The notes beneath the pieces are model-generated. The model was not told the origin of the DNA. It searched no databases and saw only the letters and a program-made list of their open reading frames with translations. A stretch of 64,000 nt of DNA from Phaeobacter sp. G2 (GTDB lineage Bacteria; Pseudomonadota; Alphaproteobacteria; Rhodobacterales; Rhodobacteraceae): positions 3,658,001-3,722,000 of the forward strand of contig CP104100.1 in assembly GCA_025163595.1 (NCBI GenBank), written 5' to 3'. Of the stretch, positions 16,028 through 25,456 are shown piece by piece. The translations under genes were made by a program, and so were the position numbers. Position 1 is the first letter of the stretch. Every line of letters begins with the position of its first letter.

Positions 16028-18379
16028 CTAGCGATCATCCCCCTCGCCGTTCACATCCAGGATGTCCTCATCAATGGCCGCCTGCACGGCGCCTGCCATG
16101 GCTTCTTTCTTATGTTGCGGCATATCCTCCACCTGATCCTCGGCCAATCGCACTGTGACCTCCCGATGGGCAAACTTTATGCCTTCGCGGGCGAATAGCT
16201 CACGAATATCCTGATAGACTTTCTTGCGGACCAACCATTGGTCACCCGGTTTGGTCATAAATTTGACCCGGATGATCATTGCAGAATCCTGCATTTCAAT
16301 CACCCCCTGCGACTTCAGGGGCTGCATGAAACTGTCGCCAATGACCGGATCGCTCAGCAATTCCTGCCCAAGCTTCTTGATCAACTTGCGGACCTTTTCC
16401 ACATCTGTGTCATAGGTCACCCGCAGCGGCAGTTTCATCATCACCCAATCGCGCGAATAATTGGTCAGGACCTTGATCTCGCCAAAAGGAATGGTGTGCA
16501 GCGCACCCAGATGATGACGCAGCTGGAACGAGCGCACCGAGATTTTCTCTACCGTGCCTTTGACATCGCCAATGTCGATATATTCGCCCTTGCGAAAGGC
16601 ATCATCCAGCAGGAAAAATGCCCCCGAAAAGATATCCCGCACCAGGGTTTGCGACCCAAACCCAACGGCCAGACCGACTACACCAGCACCAGCAAACAGC
16701 GGGCTGACATTCACCCCCAGCTCCAACAGTACAATCAGAATGATCGACACTACCACCACGGCCAGGATAACGCCGCGAAACAGCGGCAGAAGCGTGGCCA
16801 GACGACTGGCGCCGCCATGGCCACCTTCATCCCCAAGCTCTGCCTCCGGCACGTCACCGACCTCATCATCAATCTTGCTGTCGATCCAGATCCGCGCAGT
16901 GTGATAGACGATATAGCCCAAAAACAGGATAACAATGACATCAAACGCCCGCTCGGCAACCGTGGTCTTCATCCAGCTGGCTTCGGGGGCCCAAACCAGG
17001 ACCAGCGAATAGGCGCCCACCAAAAAGGCAAGGATACCCGCCACCCGGCGCGCCAGTTCCTGAAAAGTCGAGAGCCTGTATCCCTGCCTCTGGGACATGG
17101 ATTTGATCTCGTCCTCAGAGATTTCGGACAGCATGCCATCCGCGTTCCCCTCTTCGGAGCCCAGGACAGGCGCAGGGGCAAGCCCCTCTGGGAGACGGCG
17201 GCGATAGCTAACAGCCTCAATGCCGTAGTTTATAACCCCATAGACAACCAGAATGGAGGTCAGAACCATGTAGGTCCCAGCCATCAAGGGCACTGACATC
17301 TCCCGCTCCAACACCAGATCAAACGCCAGGTTCAACCAACCAAAGACGATATAAACGACCATGACGGGCGCCCAGGCCATCGACAGAACGCGCAGCAGCC
17401 AGGAGCAGTCTTCCTTGCTGCGCCCTGCCCGGATTGCGTTTGAAATAGCCCTGCCATTGAAGCCGATCAGGGCCAGACCGCCCAAGGCCCCAAGCAAAGC
17501 CAGAAAGCCAGAGACCAACGCGTAGACATTGTAGTTCAGCCCAAAATCGTGAACCCAGGTGGCAAAAATCAATGAAAAGACATCATAGGTCGCCAGTACA
17601 GAGGCCGAAAGATACAGCCGCCTGGCGTCGCTATCGGAAAACACCGGCATCCGATATTGGCTGAGATAGGGCGACAGCACCATCCGCCACAGGTCGGACA
17701 CGATGCTGGCAACAAAAAACGCGGTATAGATCGCGGTCACGGTGAACTCGACGGAACTGTCGCCCGATGCACCAAAAATGATCAACGAGGCCAATAAGGC
17801 AAAAACCATCGCAACGATGGTTCCTAAAACACCCATAAAGAAGCGATAGACCAGAAAAGGCATTTTCTCGTAATAGCCTTCTGGTTCTGCCTTTATCCGG
17901 GCCACTACATAGCGTTTGGCGATGCGTTTGCCGTAGATCTCAACCGACAGCCAGCGCCCGATCAGCAGAAACAACAGGCTCCACCCCAGGACCTCGGCAT
18001 AGGTGCGGATGCGCCCGTCCGGGCTGGTTTGGCGCAGGATGTATTTCATCTCAAAGATCGAATAGGGCAGCGCCTCAAGACGGCTGTTAAGCTCCTGGCG
18101 GAAAGCCTGAAACTCCGTCTGCGCCTTCATCAACGACGAATGTCCTTCCATCGGCGAGGGGGCAACCTTGGTCGCCACAGGAGAGGGTGAGGTGACAGAC
18201 CCATTGCCATCGACAATAATTACCCCAAGACCACTTTCCGCCGCCAGCTCCACCGCCCGGGCCACCGGATCAGGGGTCGCATCCGCTGCATCCTGTGCAA
18301 GGCCAGCCCCCGGGAGCACCACCGCGCAGACAAACAGCACGAGGCTGAAACAGAGAAACTGGGAAAATCTATGAATCAT
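16028..18379 (-). CDS. MscS-family mechanosensitive ion channel, large form
   Basis: 783 residues from the ATG at 18379, which starts a signal peptide (MIHRFSQFLCFSLVLFVCAV, cleavage near GAGLAQD). The frame continues upstream to 18703, but that extension is not protein-like. After a periplasmic N-terminal part come many membrane spans (~residues 115-480), then the MscS core: pore helix with GVNVSPLFAGAGVVGLAVGFGSQTLVRDIFSGAFFLLDD, beta domain GEYIDIGDVKGTVEKISVRS, and the C-terminal vestibule domain. Larger than E. coli MscS (286) and nearer YbdG/YjeP-type channels. It releases solutes on osmotic downshock. It is divergent from the glycosyltransferase operon. Confidence 0.93.
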   Translation of the reverse strand: MIHRFSQFLCFSLVLFVCAVVLPGAGLAQDAADATPDPVARAVELAAESGLGVIIVDGNGSVTSPSPVATKVAPSPMEGHSSLMKAQTEFQAFRQELNSRLEALPYSIFEMKYILRQTSPDGRIRTYAEVLGWSLLFLLIGRWLSVEIYGKRIAKRYVVARIKAEPEGYYEKMPFLVYRFFMGVLGTIVAMVFALLASLIIFGASGDSSVEFTVTAIYTAFFVASIVSDLWRMVLSPYLSQYRMPVFSDSDARRLYLSASVLATYDVFSLIFATWVHDFGLNYNVYALVSGFLALLGALGGLALIGFNGRAISNAIRAGRSKEDCSWLLRVLSMAWAPVMVVYIVFGWLNLAFDLVLEREMSVPLMAGTYMVLTSILVVYGVINYGIEAVSYRRRLPEGLAPAPVLGSEEGNADGMLSEISEDEIKSMSQRQGYRLSTFQELARRVAGILAFLVGAYSLVLVWAPEASWMKTTVAERAFDVIVILFLGYIVYHTARIWIDSKIDDEVGDVPEAELGDEGGHGGASRLATLLPLFRGVILAVVVVSIILIVLLELGVNVSPLFAGAGVVGLAVGFGSQTLVRDIFSGAFFLLDDAFRKGEYIDIGDVKGTVEKISVRSFQLRHHLGALHTIPFGEIKVLTNYSRDWVMMKLPLRVTYDTDVEKVRKLIKKLGQELLSDPVIGDSFMQPLKSQGVIEMQDSAMIIRVKFMTKPGDQWLVRKKVYQDIRELFAREGIKFAHREVTVRLAEDQVEDMPQHKKEAMAGAVQAAIDEDILDVNGEGDDR

Positions 18380-18749
18380 AACTGACGGGCTCCGCTCAAA
18401 TGGTATTTTCACGGTAACGACAAGACCCCCTCTCCACAATTGTAAGCAGCGGTTTTCACCACAAGAGAATTTGAACAGATTGCAGAAACAACACCCTCGC
18501 CCATGTCTCGCCTCAGTGTCGCGGACCGGTGTTCCGCCCCGGCTGCCCCCGGCAAATTCAGCACAGACAGCACCACAGCCCCGACGCGTTGCTGTGTCTG
18601 CTTGCGCCCAGGGAACGGCTGTCAGACGGCAAAGAGCTGTCACCTGCCTGCCATTTCGCCCAATTTCGGGAGTTTGAAAGGTTACCCCCCTTGATTTCGG
18701 CACTTTCCTATTGCACCACCCAAACTGTAGTACAGCTGCAGGCTAGCCA
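18380..18749. other. Divergent intergenic region, no gene seen
   Basis: 370 bp between the MscS gene and the glycan operon. Short open frames exist on both strands but none looks like protein or has a ribosome site. It must hold the promoter of the seven-gene operon, but no clear -35/-10 pair could be picked. Confidence 0.5.
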
Positions 18750-19976
18750 ATGACTTCGACTAAAGATCTCTCGCTCGAGCAAAATGCCAAACAACGCGGC
18801 CCTCGGGTAATGCTGTATAGCCATGATACATTCGGGCTGGGTCACCTGCGCCGCTCCCGTGCCTTGGCAGGGGCAATTACTGCTGCAGATCCCTCCGCTT
18901 CGGCTCTGATCTTGACGGGGTCGCCGGTGGCGGGCCGTTTTGCCTTTCCCAGCCGTGTCGATCATATGCGCCTGCCTGGGGTGATCAAACGCTCTGACGG
19001 AAGCTATGCCTCGCGCACCATGGGCATGAACATCGAAGAGACAACAAAATTGCGCAGTGGCTTGATCCGCTCTGTGGCAGAACAATATGTCCCGGATGTG
19101 TTGATCGTGGACAAAGAACCCACCGGATTTCGTGGTGAACTGCTGCCGACGCTGAAACTGCTGGCAGAGCAGGCCCGGACAAAGCTGGTCCTGGGTCTGC
19201 GCGATGTGCTGGACGAGCCTGACGTCCTGGCCGCAGAATGGGCCCGCAAAGAGGCGGTTGAGGCCACCGAAAATTACTACGACGAAATTTGGGTCTATGG
19301 CCTGTCCACCATCTACGATCCAACCCAGGGGCTGGAGCTCAGCCCGGCCACACGGGCAAGGATGCACTGGACCGGCTATCTGCGGCGCGATCTCGGGGCC
19401 TGGGATGACCCGCCCGAGCAGCCATATGTGCTGATCACCCCCGGCGGTGGCGGCGACGGCGCCATGATGGTGGATCTGGTGTTGTCAGCCTATGAACAAG
19501 ACCCAGCACTGTCACCACGCGCCGTGCTGGTCTACGGCCCTTTCCTCTCTGGCGAAACCCGCGAGGCCTTTGAGACCCGTGTTGCCGCTCTTGAGGGCCG
19601 GGTTACCTCTGTGGGGTTTGAATCGCGAATTGAGACGCTGTTCTCCGGCGCCCAGGGCGTTGTCTGCATGGGCGGCTACAACACCTTCTGCGAGGTGCTC
19701 TCCTTTGATAAACCGGCTGTTATCGTGCCCCGCACTACGCCACGGCTGGAACAATGGATCCGCGCCAGCCGGGCCGAGGAGCTGGGCCTGGTTTCCATGC
19801 TGGATGAAAAGCGCGATGGCTGGACGCCAAAGGCCATGACCAAGGCGATCCGCGCCTTGGCGACGCAAAAACCACCCTCAGCCGCCTTTTCAGATGGGTT
19901 GCTGGATGGGCTGGACTGCGTCACCCGGCGGGTTGCGTCCCTATTGCACGACTTGCCGCGAAAGGCCGCTGAATGA
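18750..19976 (+). CDS. MurG-like (GT-B, GT28-type) glycosyltransferase A
   Basis: 408 residues, cytoplasmic, with no signal peptide. The N-terminal Rossmann half begins VMLYSHDTFGLGHLRRSRALA, the glycine/His-rich acceptor-side loop typical of MurG-like enzymes. The C-terminal donor half has LITPGGGGDGAMM and VCMGGYNTFCEVLSFDKPAVIVPR, corresponding to the nucleotide-sugar binding site of the GT28 fold. It is the first gene of a seven-gene run; its stop overlaps the next start by ATGA. A second MurG-like enzyme (22895-24031) shares the GHLxRxxxL loop and the MxGYNT motif. Donor and acceptor unknown. Confidence 0.82.
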   Translation: MTSTKDLSLEQNAKQRGPRVMLYSHDTFGLGHLRRSRALAGAITAADPSASALILTGSPVAGRFAFPSRVDHMRLPGVIKRSDGSYASRTMGMNIEETTKLRSGLIRSVAEQYVPDVLIVDKEPTGFRGELLPTLKLLAEQARTKLVLGLRDVLDEPDVLAAEWARKEAVEATENYYDEIWVYGLSTIYDPTQGLELSPATRARMHWTGYLRRDLGAWDDPPEQPYVLITPGGGGDGAMMVDLVLSAYEQDPALSPRAVLVYGPFLSGETREAFETRVAALEGRVTSVGFESRIETLFSGAQGVVCMGGYNTFCEVLSFDKPAVIVPRTTPRLEQWIRASRAEELGLVSMLDEKRDGWTPKAMTKAIRALATQKPPSAAFSDGLLDGLDCVTRRVASLLHDLPRKAAE

Positions 19977-21217
19977 GCACAGAGCACCCTTCCCTGGCGG
20001 TTTTGGTCAAAGGCTGGCCACGGCTCTCGGAAACCTTTATCGCCCAAGAGCTTGTCGCCCTGGAAGAGGCTGGCCTGGATTTTGAGATCTGGTCGCTGCG
20101 CCACCCCACCGATGTCAAACGCCATCCACTGCATGAGCGGTTGAAGGCAAAGGTGCGCTATCTGCCCGAATATCTGTATCAGGAACCTGACCGTGTCTGG
20201 GCCGCCCGCTCCGAGGCACAGGCCTTGCCGGGCTATGCAGAGGCTTACCGCATCTGGCGTGCAGATCTGGCCCGCGATCCCAGCCGCAACCGCATCCGCC
20301 GCTTTGGCCAGGCATGCGTTCTGGCCGCCGAAGCCCCCGCCGAGGTGCTGGGGCTCTACGCGCATTTCCTGCACACCCCCGCCTCTGTAGCGCGCTATGC
20401 CGCCATCATGCGCGGATTGCCCTGGAGCTTTTCGGCCCATGCCAAGGACATCTGGACCTCACCGGACTGGGAAATCAGCGAAAAACTATCAAGCCAGCAT
20501 CACGGCGCAGCCTTTGGCGCCACCTGCACTGGCTTTGGTGCCCGCCATCTGCAACAGATGTCAGACGACCCGAGCCGCATTGATCTGATCTATCACGGGT
20601 TGGATCTGGCACGCTTCCCAGCCCCCCCCACCCGAGAGTGGCGGGCTGCGGGCGACCCTCTGAAGCTGATGTCGGTTGGCCGCCTGGTGGAGAAAAAGGG
20701 CTTTGACCGGCTGATTGCCGCTATGGCCTTGCTGCCGCAGGATCTGGACTGGCACTGGACACATATTGGCGGCGGCGGTCTCAATGACCTGTTGCAGGAC
20801 ATGGCTCAGGACGCCGGTATCGCGCAGCGAATTACCTGGCGGGGCGCCTGTGATCAGCCCGAAGTCATCGCGGCGATGCGGGCCTCTGACCTGTTTGTCC
20901 TGCCCAGCCGGGTTGCGGCGGACGGGGATCGCGATGGGCTGCCCAATGTGCTGATGGAGGCGGCCTCGCAATTGCTGCCAATCCTGTCAACGCCAGTTTC
21001 TGCCATTCCCGAATTCATCGACAGCGGCACTCATGGGCTGCTCAGCAAGGATGACCCAAAGGCCCTGGCCGAGGCGATCCTGTCGCTGACGCAGAATCCC
21101 AAGATGGCGCAAGACATGGCCGAGGCCGCGCTGTTACGACTGCGGCGCGACTTTGGCATGGACCCCGGCATTGCCCAGCTGGTGAGCCGGCTGGACACCA
21201 TGCTGCAGGGCTCATGA
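19973..21217 (+). CDS. Family 4-type glycosyltransferase B
   Basis: 414 residues with a GT-B fold. N-terminal half: LAVLVKGWPRLSETFIAQEL. The donor half begins at LKLMSVGRLVEKKGFDRLIAAMALL and ends in the retaining-transferase motif DGLPNVLMEAASQLLPILST; the first acid of the usual E-x7-E pair is Asp here, a common variation. The WPRLSETFI start resembles exopolysaccharide-type enzymes. Overlaps both neighbours by 4 nt. It probably adds one sugar of the operon's product, in the cytoplasm. Confidence 0.88.
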   Translation: MSTEHPSLAVLVKGWPRLSETFIAQELVALEEAGLDFEIWSLRHPTDVKRHPLHERLKAKVRYLPEYLYQEPDRVWAARSEAQALPGYAEAYRIWRADLARDPSRNRIRRFGQACVLAAEAPAEVLGLYAHFLHTPASVARYAAIMRGLPWSFSAHAKDIWTSPDWEISEKLSSQHHGAAFGATCTGFGARHLQQMSDDPSRIDLIYHGLDLARFPAPPTREWRAAGDPLKLMSVGRLVEKKGFDRLIAAMALLPQDLDWHWTHIGGGGLNDLLQDMAQDAGIAQRITWRGACDQPEVIAAMRASDLFVLPSRVAADGDRDGLPNVLMEAASQLLPILSTPVSAIPEFIDSGTHGLLSKDDPKALAEAILSLTQNPKMAQDMAEAALLRLRRDFGMDPGIAQLVSRLDTMLQGS

Positions 21218-22314
21218 CCACCGCAGGCACCAAGCGGATCGCCTTTTATGCGCCGATGAAATCGCCGCGCCACCCTGTGCCTTCGGGCGATCGGGAAATG
21301 GCGCGCAACCTGATCGACATTATCGCGGCCGGTGGCGCCGAGGTTGATCTGGTGACCGAGCTGAAGGTTTTTGACAAGACTGGCGATGCGGCGCTTCAGG
21401 CGCTGCTAAGAGACAAAGCCACCCAGGAGGTCCGCCGTCTCTGTGCCGAGATGCCCGCCGTGGATCTTTGGGTCACCTATCACAACTACTACAAGGCCCC
21501 TGATCTCATTGGTCCCCTCGTCGCGCGGGCGCGCGGTATTCCCTATGTACAGATCGAAAGCACCCGGGCCTCCCGGCGCTTGACCGGCCCATGGGCGGAC
21601 TTTGCCCAGTCTGCCCATGCGGCCGCAGATGCCGCAGCGGTGATTTTCTATTTCACCGCCAATGACCTGATCACGCTGGACCGCGACAAACACCCCGACC
21701 AATCGCTGCACAGCCTGCCCCCGTTTCTGCCAGCCGCCAACCTGCCTCCTGCCAGCACATTGGATGGCCCTATGCTGAGTGTTGGCATGATGCGCCACGG
21801 GGATAAGCTTGCCTCCTATCAGATCATCGCAGACAGCCTCCGGGGGCTACAGGGCAACTGGCAGTTGCAGATCGCCGGGGATGGCCCCGCCCGGCCCGAG
21901 GTTGAGGCCCTGATGGCGCCCTTTGCCCAGCGGGTTACCTTTCTGGGCCAACTCTCCCGCACGGAACTGGCCAAGGCCTATGAGCAGGCCAGTCTATTCT
22001 TTTGGCCCGGCGTCAACGAGGCCTTTGGCATGGTCTATCTCGAAGCGCAAAGCCACGGGGTTCCGGTGGTGGCGCAGGATCGCCCCGGCATGCGGGACAT
22101 TCTGGCGCCCAGTAACCAGCCTGAGAATTATCCAGAGGTGTCCCTTGGCGCCGCAGCGCTAACCGCCAGACTGCAACAGCTGTTATCCAACCCGGGCCTG
22201 CGGCACTACCTAGGCACTCAGGCCCGCGAGATGATCGCCGCCAACCATCTGGCCCCGGCGGCCAGCGCCCGGTTCTGGCGCGCCGTCACCCCCCTGCTTG
22301 AGGAACGCCCATGA
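21214..22314 (+). CDS. Family 4-type glycosyltransferase C
   Basis: 366 residues, starting IAFYAPMKSPRHPVPSGDREMARNL, a GT-B N-terminal half of the type that closes over the acceptor. The donor-side motif is intact: NEAFGMVYLEAQSHGVPVVAQ (E-x7-E). The segment WVTYHNYYKAPDLIGPLVARARGIPYVQIEST suits a DUF1972/GT4-like acceptor domain. Short for a GT4 but complete. Coupled by ATGA overlaps on both sides. Confidence 0.87.
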   Translation: MTTAGTKRIAFYAPMKSPRHPVPSGDREMARNLIDIIAAGGAEVDLVTELKVFDKTGDAALQALLRDKATQEVRRLCAEMPAVDLWVTYHNYYKAPDLIGPLVARARGIPYVQIESTRASRRLTGPWADFAQSAHAAADAAAVIFYFTANDLITLDRDKHPDQSLHSLPPFLPAANLPPASTLDGPMLSVGMMRHGDKLASYQIIADSLRGLQGNWQLQIAGDGPARPEVEALMAPFAQRVTFLGQLSRTELAKAYEQASLFFWPGVNEAFGMVYLEAQSHGVPVVAQDRPGMRDILAPSNQPENYPEVSLGAAALTARLQQLLSNPGLRHYLGTQAREMIAANHLAPAASARFWRAVTPLLEERP

Positions 22315-22898
22315 TCCGCCTTGCTCTTTTGCGCCATGGCCATACCGCCTGGAACCGCGCAGGCCAGATCCAGGGGCGCAGCGATATCCCGCTCGACGCC
22401 CAGGCCCGTGCCGAGCTATCCGAATTTGCCCTGCCCAGCCCCTGGGATCAGGCCGCGCTCTGGTCCAGCCCGCTGGCGCGGGCGGTGGAAACAGCCCAGC
22501 TGGTCACAGGCAAAACCCCGCGAACCGCCGCCAACCTGACAGAAATGTTCTGGGGCGACTGGGAGGGCAAGAAGGGCCTGGAGCTGAAGGCGGCCCCAAA
22601 CAGTGGCTTTCGCGATATAGAACACTGGGGCTGGGACTACCGCCCGCCCGGCGGCGAGAGCCCCGCCGAGGTCTGGATGCGGATCAAACCCTGGCTGGCC
22701 AGCCTGGAACGCGACACGGTTGCGGTCTGCCATATCGGCATCATGCGGATGATCCTGGCGCAGGCCTATCAGTGGAATTTCGACGGCCCCGCCCCCTTTC
22801 GCATCAAACGCAACCGGCTTTTTGTTATTGAGCTGAACGGCGAGGATCTGTCCCCCTGGGCCGAACCTGTGCGCCTGTTGAAACGGCCCACCCCATGA
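22311..22898 (+). CDS. Histidine phosphatase family (phosphoglycerate-mutase-like) protein
   Basis: 195 residues. The phospho-His motif is LLRHGHTAWNRAGQIQGR (Arg8-His9-Gly10), the acid motif is FWGDWEGKKG, and the second His is in VAVCHIGIMRM. All catalytic residues of a small branch-1 phosphatase (CobC/PhoE-like) are present. Its place between glycosyltransferases suggests it removes phosphate from a sugar-phosphate or lipid-linked intermediate of the pathway rather than acting in glycolysis or cobalamin synthesis; that is inference. Overlaps both neighbours by 4 nt. Confidence 0.88.
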   Translation: MIRLALLRHGHTAWNRAGQIQGRSDIPLDAQARAELSEFALPSPWDQAALWSSPLARAVETAQLVTGKTPRTAANLTEMFWGDWEGKKGLELKAAPNSGFRDIEHWGWDYRPPGGESPAEVWMRIKPWLASLERDTVAVCHIGIMRMILAQAYQWNFDGPAPFRIKRNRLFVIELNGEDLSPWAEPVRLLKRPTP

Positions 22899-24031
22899 AG
22901 GTCATGATCGTCGTCACCCATCTGCTTGGCACCGGGCATCTGTCGCGGGCGCTGACCCTGGGGCGCGCCTTTCAGGCTGCCGGCGATAGGGTGCAGATCG
23001 TCTCGGGCGGCTTCCCCGCGCCGCAGCTCGCCACCAGTGACATAGATCTGCTGCAACTGCCTGCCTTGCGCTCGGACGGGGTGAATTTCACCCAGCTTCT
23101 GACCCCCGGCGGAGCGCTGGCGGATGAGCGGTATTATCACCAGCGCCAGTCGGCCCTGTGCCAGGCCCTGCAACTCCTGCAGCCAGATCTGCTGATCACC
23201 GAGCTATATCCCTTTGGCCGTCGTTCCCTGCGCCATGAATTTCGTGCTCTGCTGCAGGCAGCCAAGGTGCTACCCAAGCCGCCAAAAATCCTTGCCTCGA
23301 TCCGCGATATTCTGGCGCCGCCCTCAAAGCCGGAAAAAGCCGTCAAAGCAGATGCGGTGATCGCAGAGTTCTATGACGCTGTTCTAGTGCATTCCGACCC
23401 AAAGGCCACCCGGCTGGAGCTGAGCTGGCCGGTCTCTGACTTGCTGGCCGCCAAATTGCACTACACAGGATTTGTCGCCCCGGCTGCCGCCGGGCCACAT
23501 CCTGCGGCCGAAGGCAGTGGCGAGATACTGGTCAGTGCTGGCGGCGGCAGTGTTGGCGATGAAATCTATCAGACAGCCCTACAGGCGGCGCGGTTGATGC
23601 CCGACACCCCCTGGCGCCTACTGGTGGGTGGCAGCGATGCCAAAGCCCGGATTGAAAAGCTGTCCCAAACCCCTTCGCCAGCGATACTGGAGCCCGCCCG
23701 CCCGGACTTTCGCCAGATGCTTACCCATGTGGCGGCCTCGGTCAGCATGTGCGGCTACAATACCGCGCTGGATCTGTTGCAGGCAGAAACACCTGCCGTG
23801 CTGATCCCCTTTGATGCCGGCAAAGAAGTAGAACAAAGCCTGCGCGCCCAAAGCCTGACACCGCTGGCAGGCTTTGAGGCTTTGCGCACCGCCGAACTGA
23901 CCCCGGAGCGCCTGATTGCAGCCGTCGAAAAGGCGCGTTGCGCGCCGCGCCGCTCAGCCGATCAGTTTCAGTTTGACGGCGCCCGGCGTGCGGTAGAGAT
24001 TGCCCATGATCTGGTCAAAGCACAGGTATGA
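22895..24031 (+). CDS. MurG-like (GT28-type) glycosyltransferase D
   Basis: 378 residues, built like the first enzyme of the operon: an N-terminal VMIVVTHLLGTGHLSRALTLGRAF loop and a donor half with ILVSAGGGSVGDEIY and SMCGYNTALDLLQAETPAVLIPF. Similarity is clear at the motifs but low elsewhere, so the two probably act on different acceptors or donors. No membrane segment; it may sit peripherally on the inner membrane as MurG does. ATGA overlaps at both ends. Confidence 0.82.
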   Translation: MKVMIVVTHLLGTGHLSRALTLGRAFQAAGDRVQIVSGGFPAPQLATSDIDLLQLPALRSDGVNFTQLLTPGGALADERYYHQRQSALCQALQLLQPDLLITELYPFGRRSLRHEFRALLQAAKVLPKPPKILASIRDILAPPSKPEKAVKADAVIAEFYDAVLVHSDPKATRLELSWPVSDLLAAKLHYTGFVAPAAAGPHPAAEGSGEILVSAGGGSVGDEIYQTALQAARLMPDTPWRLLVGGSDAKARIEKLSQTPSPAILEPARPDFRQMLTHVAASVSMCGYNTALDLLQAETPAVLIPFDAGKEVEQSLRAQSLTPLAGFEALRTAELTPERLIAAVEKARCAPRRSADQFQFDGARRAVEIAHDLVKAQV

Positions 24032-24816
24032 GCACGGATATGAGCACAGCCATGACCGCCGATTGGAGCCCGCTTGATGCCGAACTGGCCAAATGGCAGG
24101 CCGAGGGGCTGCAGCTGCCCCTGTGGTGGCGCGACGACGATGCCATTGCGCCAACCACGCAATTGGACCAGCTGAGTGCGGTGTCGCAAAAACTGGGGCT
24201 GCCGGTCCATCTGGCGGTGATCCCCGAGACGGCGCAATCCGCACTGGCCTCCTACGTGGCGCAGCATCCTCAGCTCATTCCCGTTGTGCATGGCTGGGCC
24301 CACCAGAACCAGGCGCCCGAGGGTCAAAAGAAATGTGAATTCCCGGACCAGCGCCCGGCGCAGGTGGCACTTGGCGAGATACAGCAGGGACTGGCCCGCT
24401 TGCAGGCGCTGTTTGGCCCCCGGCTGCTGCCGATGTTTGTGCCGCCCTGGAACCGGATTGCCCTGGATCTGGTGCCCGCGCTCGCGGATCTGGGCTTTGC
24501 CGCCCTGTCGACCTTTACCCCGCGCCCAAGCCCCCTGGCTGCGCCTGGGCTGGCGCAGATCAATACCCATCTGGACCCAATCGACTGGAAAGGCAGCCGA
24601 TCACTGGCCGCGCCAGAGCGATTGATCGCGCAGATCTGCGACCAGCTGCGCGCGCGCCGCAAAGGCATGGCAGACACCCGCGAGCCCTATGGTATCCTCA
24701 CCCATCACCTGGTGCATGATGCGGCCATCTGGGAGTTCACCGAGGCGCTGATAGCGCGCCTGATGCAGGGGCCGGGACAGGTCTGGAAATTTGACACAAA
24801 GGACGATCTGAAATGA
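24028..24816 (+). CDS. Polysaccharide deacetylase family (NodB-like) protein
   Basis: 262 residues with the metal-site pattern of carbohydrate esterase 4: Asp in WWRDDDAIAP (~residue 34), His-x3-His in HGWAHQN (~90), the FVPPWNR loop (~137) and a late catalytic His in LTHHLVHD. There is no signal peptide, unlike secreted chitin or peptidoglycan deacetylases, so it should act on an intracellular or lipid-linked N-acetyl sugar before export. Two in-frame ATGs near the start (24028 and 24040) are possible; the first forms the ATGA overlap. Its presence predicts an amino sugar in the product. Confidence 0.85.
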   Translation: MSTDMSTAMTADWSPLDAELAKWQAEGLQLPLWWRDDDAIAPTTQLDQLSAVSQKLGLPVHLAVIPETAQSALASYVAQHPQLIPVVHGWAHQNQAPEGQKKCEFPDQRPAQVALGEIQQGLARLQALFGPRLLPMFVPPWNRIALDLVPALADLGFAALSTFTPRPSPLAAPGLAQINTHLDPIDWKGSRSLAAPERLIAQICDQLRARRKGMADTREPYGILTHHLVHDAAIWEFTEALIARLMQGPGQVWKFDTKDDLK

Positions 24817-25289
24817 GCCGATTGGATTCTATGCTGCGCCGTTTTACCGCCCAGCGCGACGGGCTGAACTGGGCTGCGGCAGAAATCGCAGGGGTTGCTG
24901 GCGATGTGCTGGACATGGGGCTGGGCAATGGCCGCACCTATGACCACCTGCGGGAAATCCTGCCCGACCGCCGGGTCTGGGTCATTGACCGGGTCCTGCA
25001 GTGCCATCCCTCCTGTGTGCCCCCCGAAGCAGACTTTTTGCAGGGCGAGGCGGTTCCGATGCTGGAACGTCTCAAATCCGAGGGCCACAAAATTGTCCTG
25101 GCCCACTATGACTTTGGCTTTGGCGTCAAGGAACAGGATGTGGCAGAGGCCGCAGCCATGTCGCCGGTGATCGCCTCTGTCATGGCCAAGGGTGGCATCG
25201 TGGTGTCAGGTCAGCCCCTGGTCGGTTTTGAAGAACTCAAAGGCCCCGAAGGCATCCCCGAAGGGCGTTACCTATTTTATCGCGCCTGA
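24813..25289 (+). CDS. Small class I SAM-dependent methyltransferase, last gene of glycan operon
   Basis: 158 residues. SAM motif I is VLDMGLGNGRTYDHLREIL (~residues 30-48), motif II WVIDRVLQ, motif IV IVLAHYDFGFG. It shares length, the GLGNGRTY motif and the ending (EGRxxxYRxx) with the protein at 7754-8248, so the two are paralogues. Coupled to the deacetylase by ATGA. It may methylate the glycan or a nucleotide-linked precursor; the acceptor cannot be told. Confidence 0.8.
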   Translation: MSRLDSMLRRFTAQRDGLNWAAAEIAGVAGDVLDMGLGNGRTYDHLREILPDRRVWVIDRVLQCHPSCVPPEADFLQGEAVPMLERLKSEGHKIVLAHYDFGFGVKEQDVAEAAAMSPVIASVMAKGGIVVSGQPLVGFEELKGPEGIPEGRYLFYRA

Positions 25290-25456
25290 GCTCCGCTGAA
25301 ACAAAATTTCGACCAGGCATATCTCCCTGGATCTCGTTCACTGAAAGGCATCAGTGTCTCATAGAGGCGCATATTCGAAATGTCAGCTTTGCGGACTTTG
25401 TTTACTTTCCTGCAAATCGAACAAATGTCTGCATTTCGCCGAACACTTTGCTCTAG

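Noticed and set aside
16238..17296. 352-codon forward open frame
   Set aside because: Antisense shadow of the MscS channel gene, composed of Gln/His/Arg-rich low-complexity sequence.
22298..22831. 177-codon forward frame
   Set aside because: Alternative frame over the histidine phosphatase gene, which has all catalytic motifs and exact ATGA junctions.
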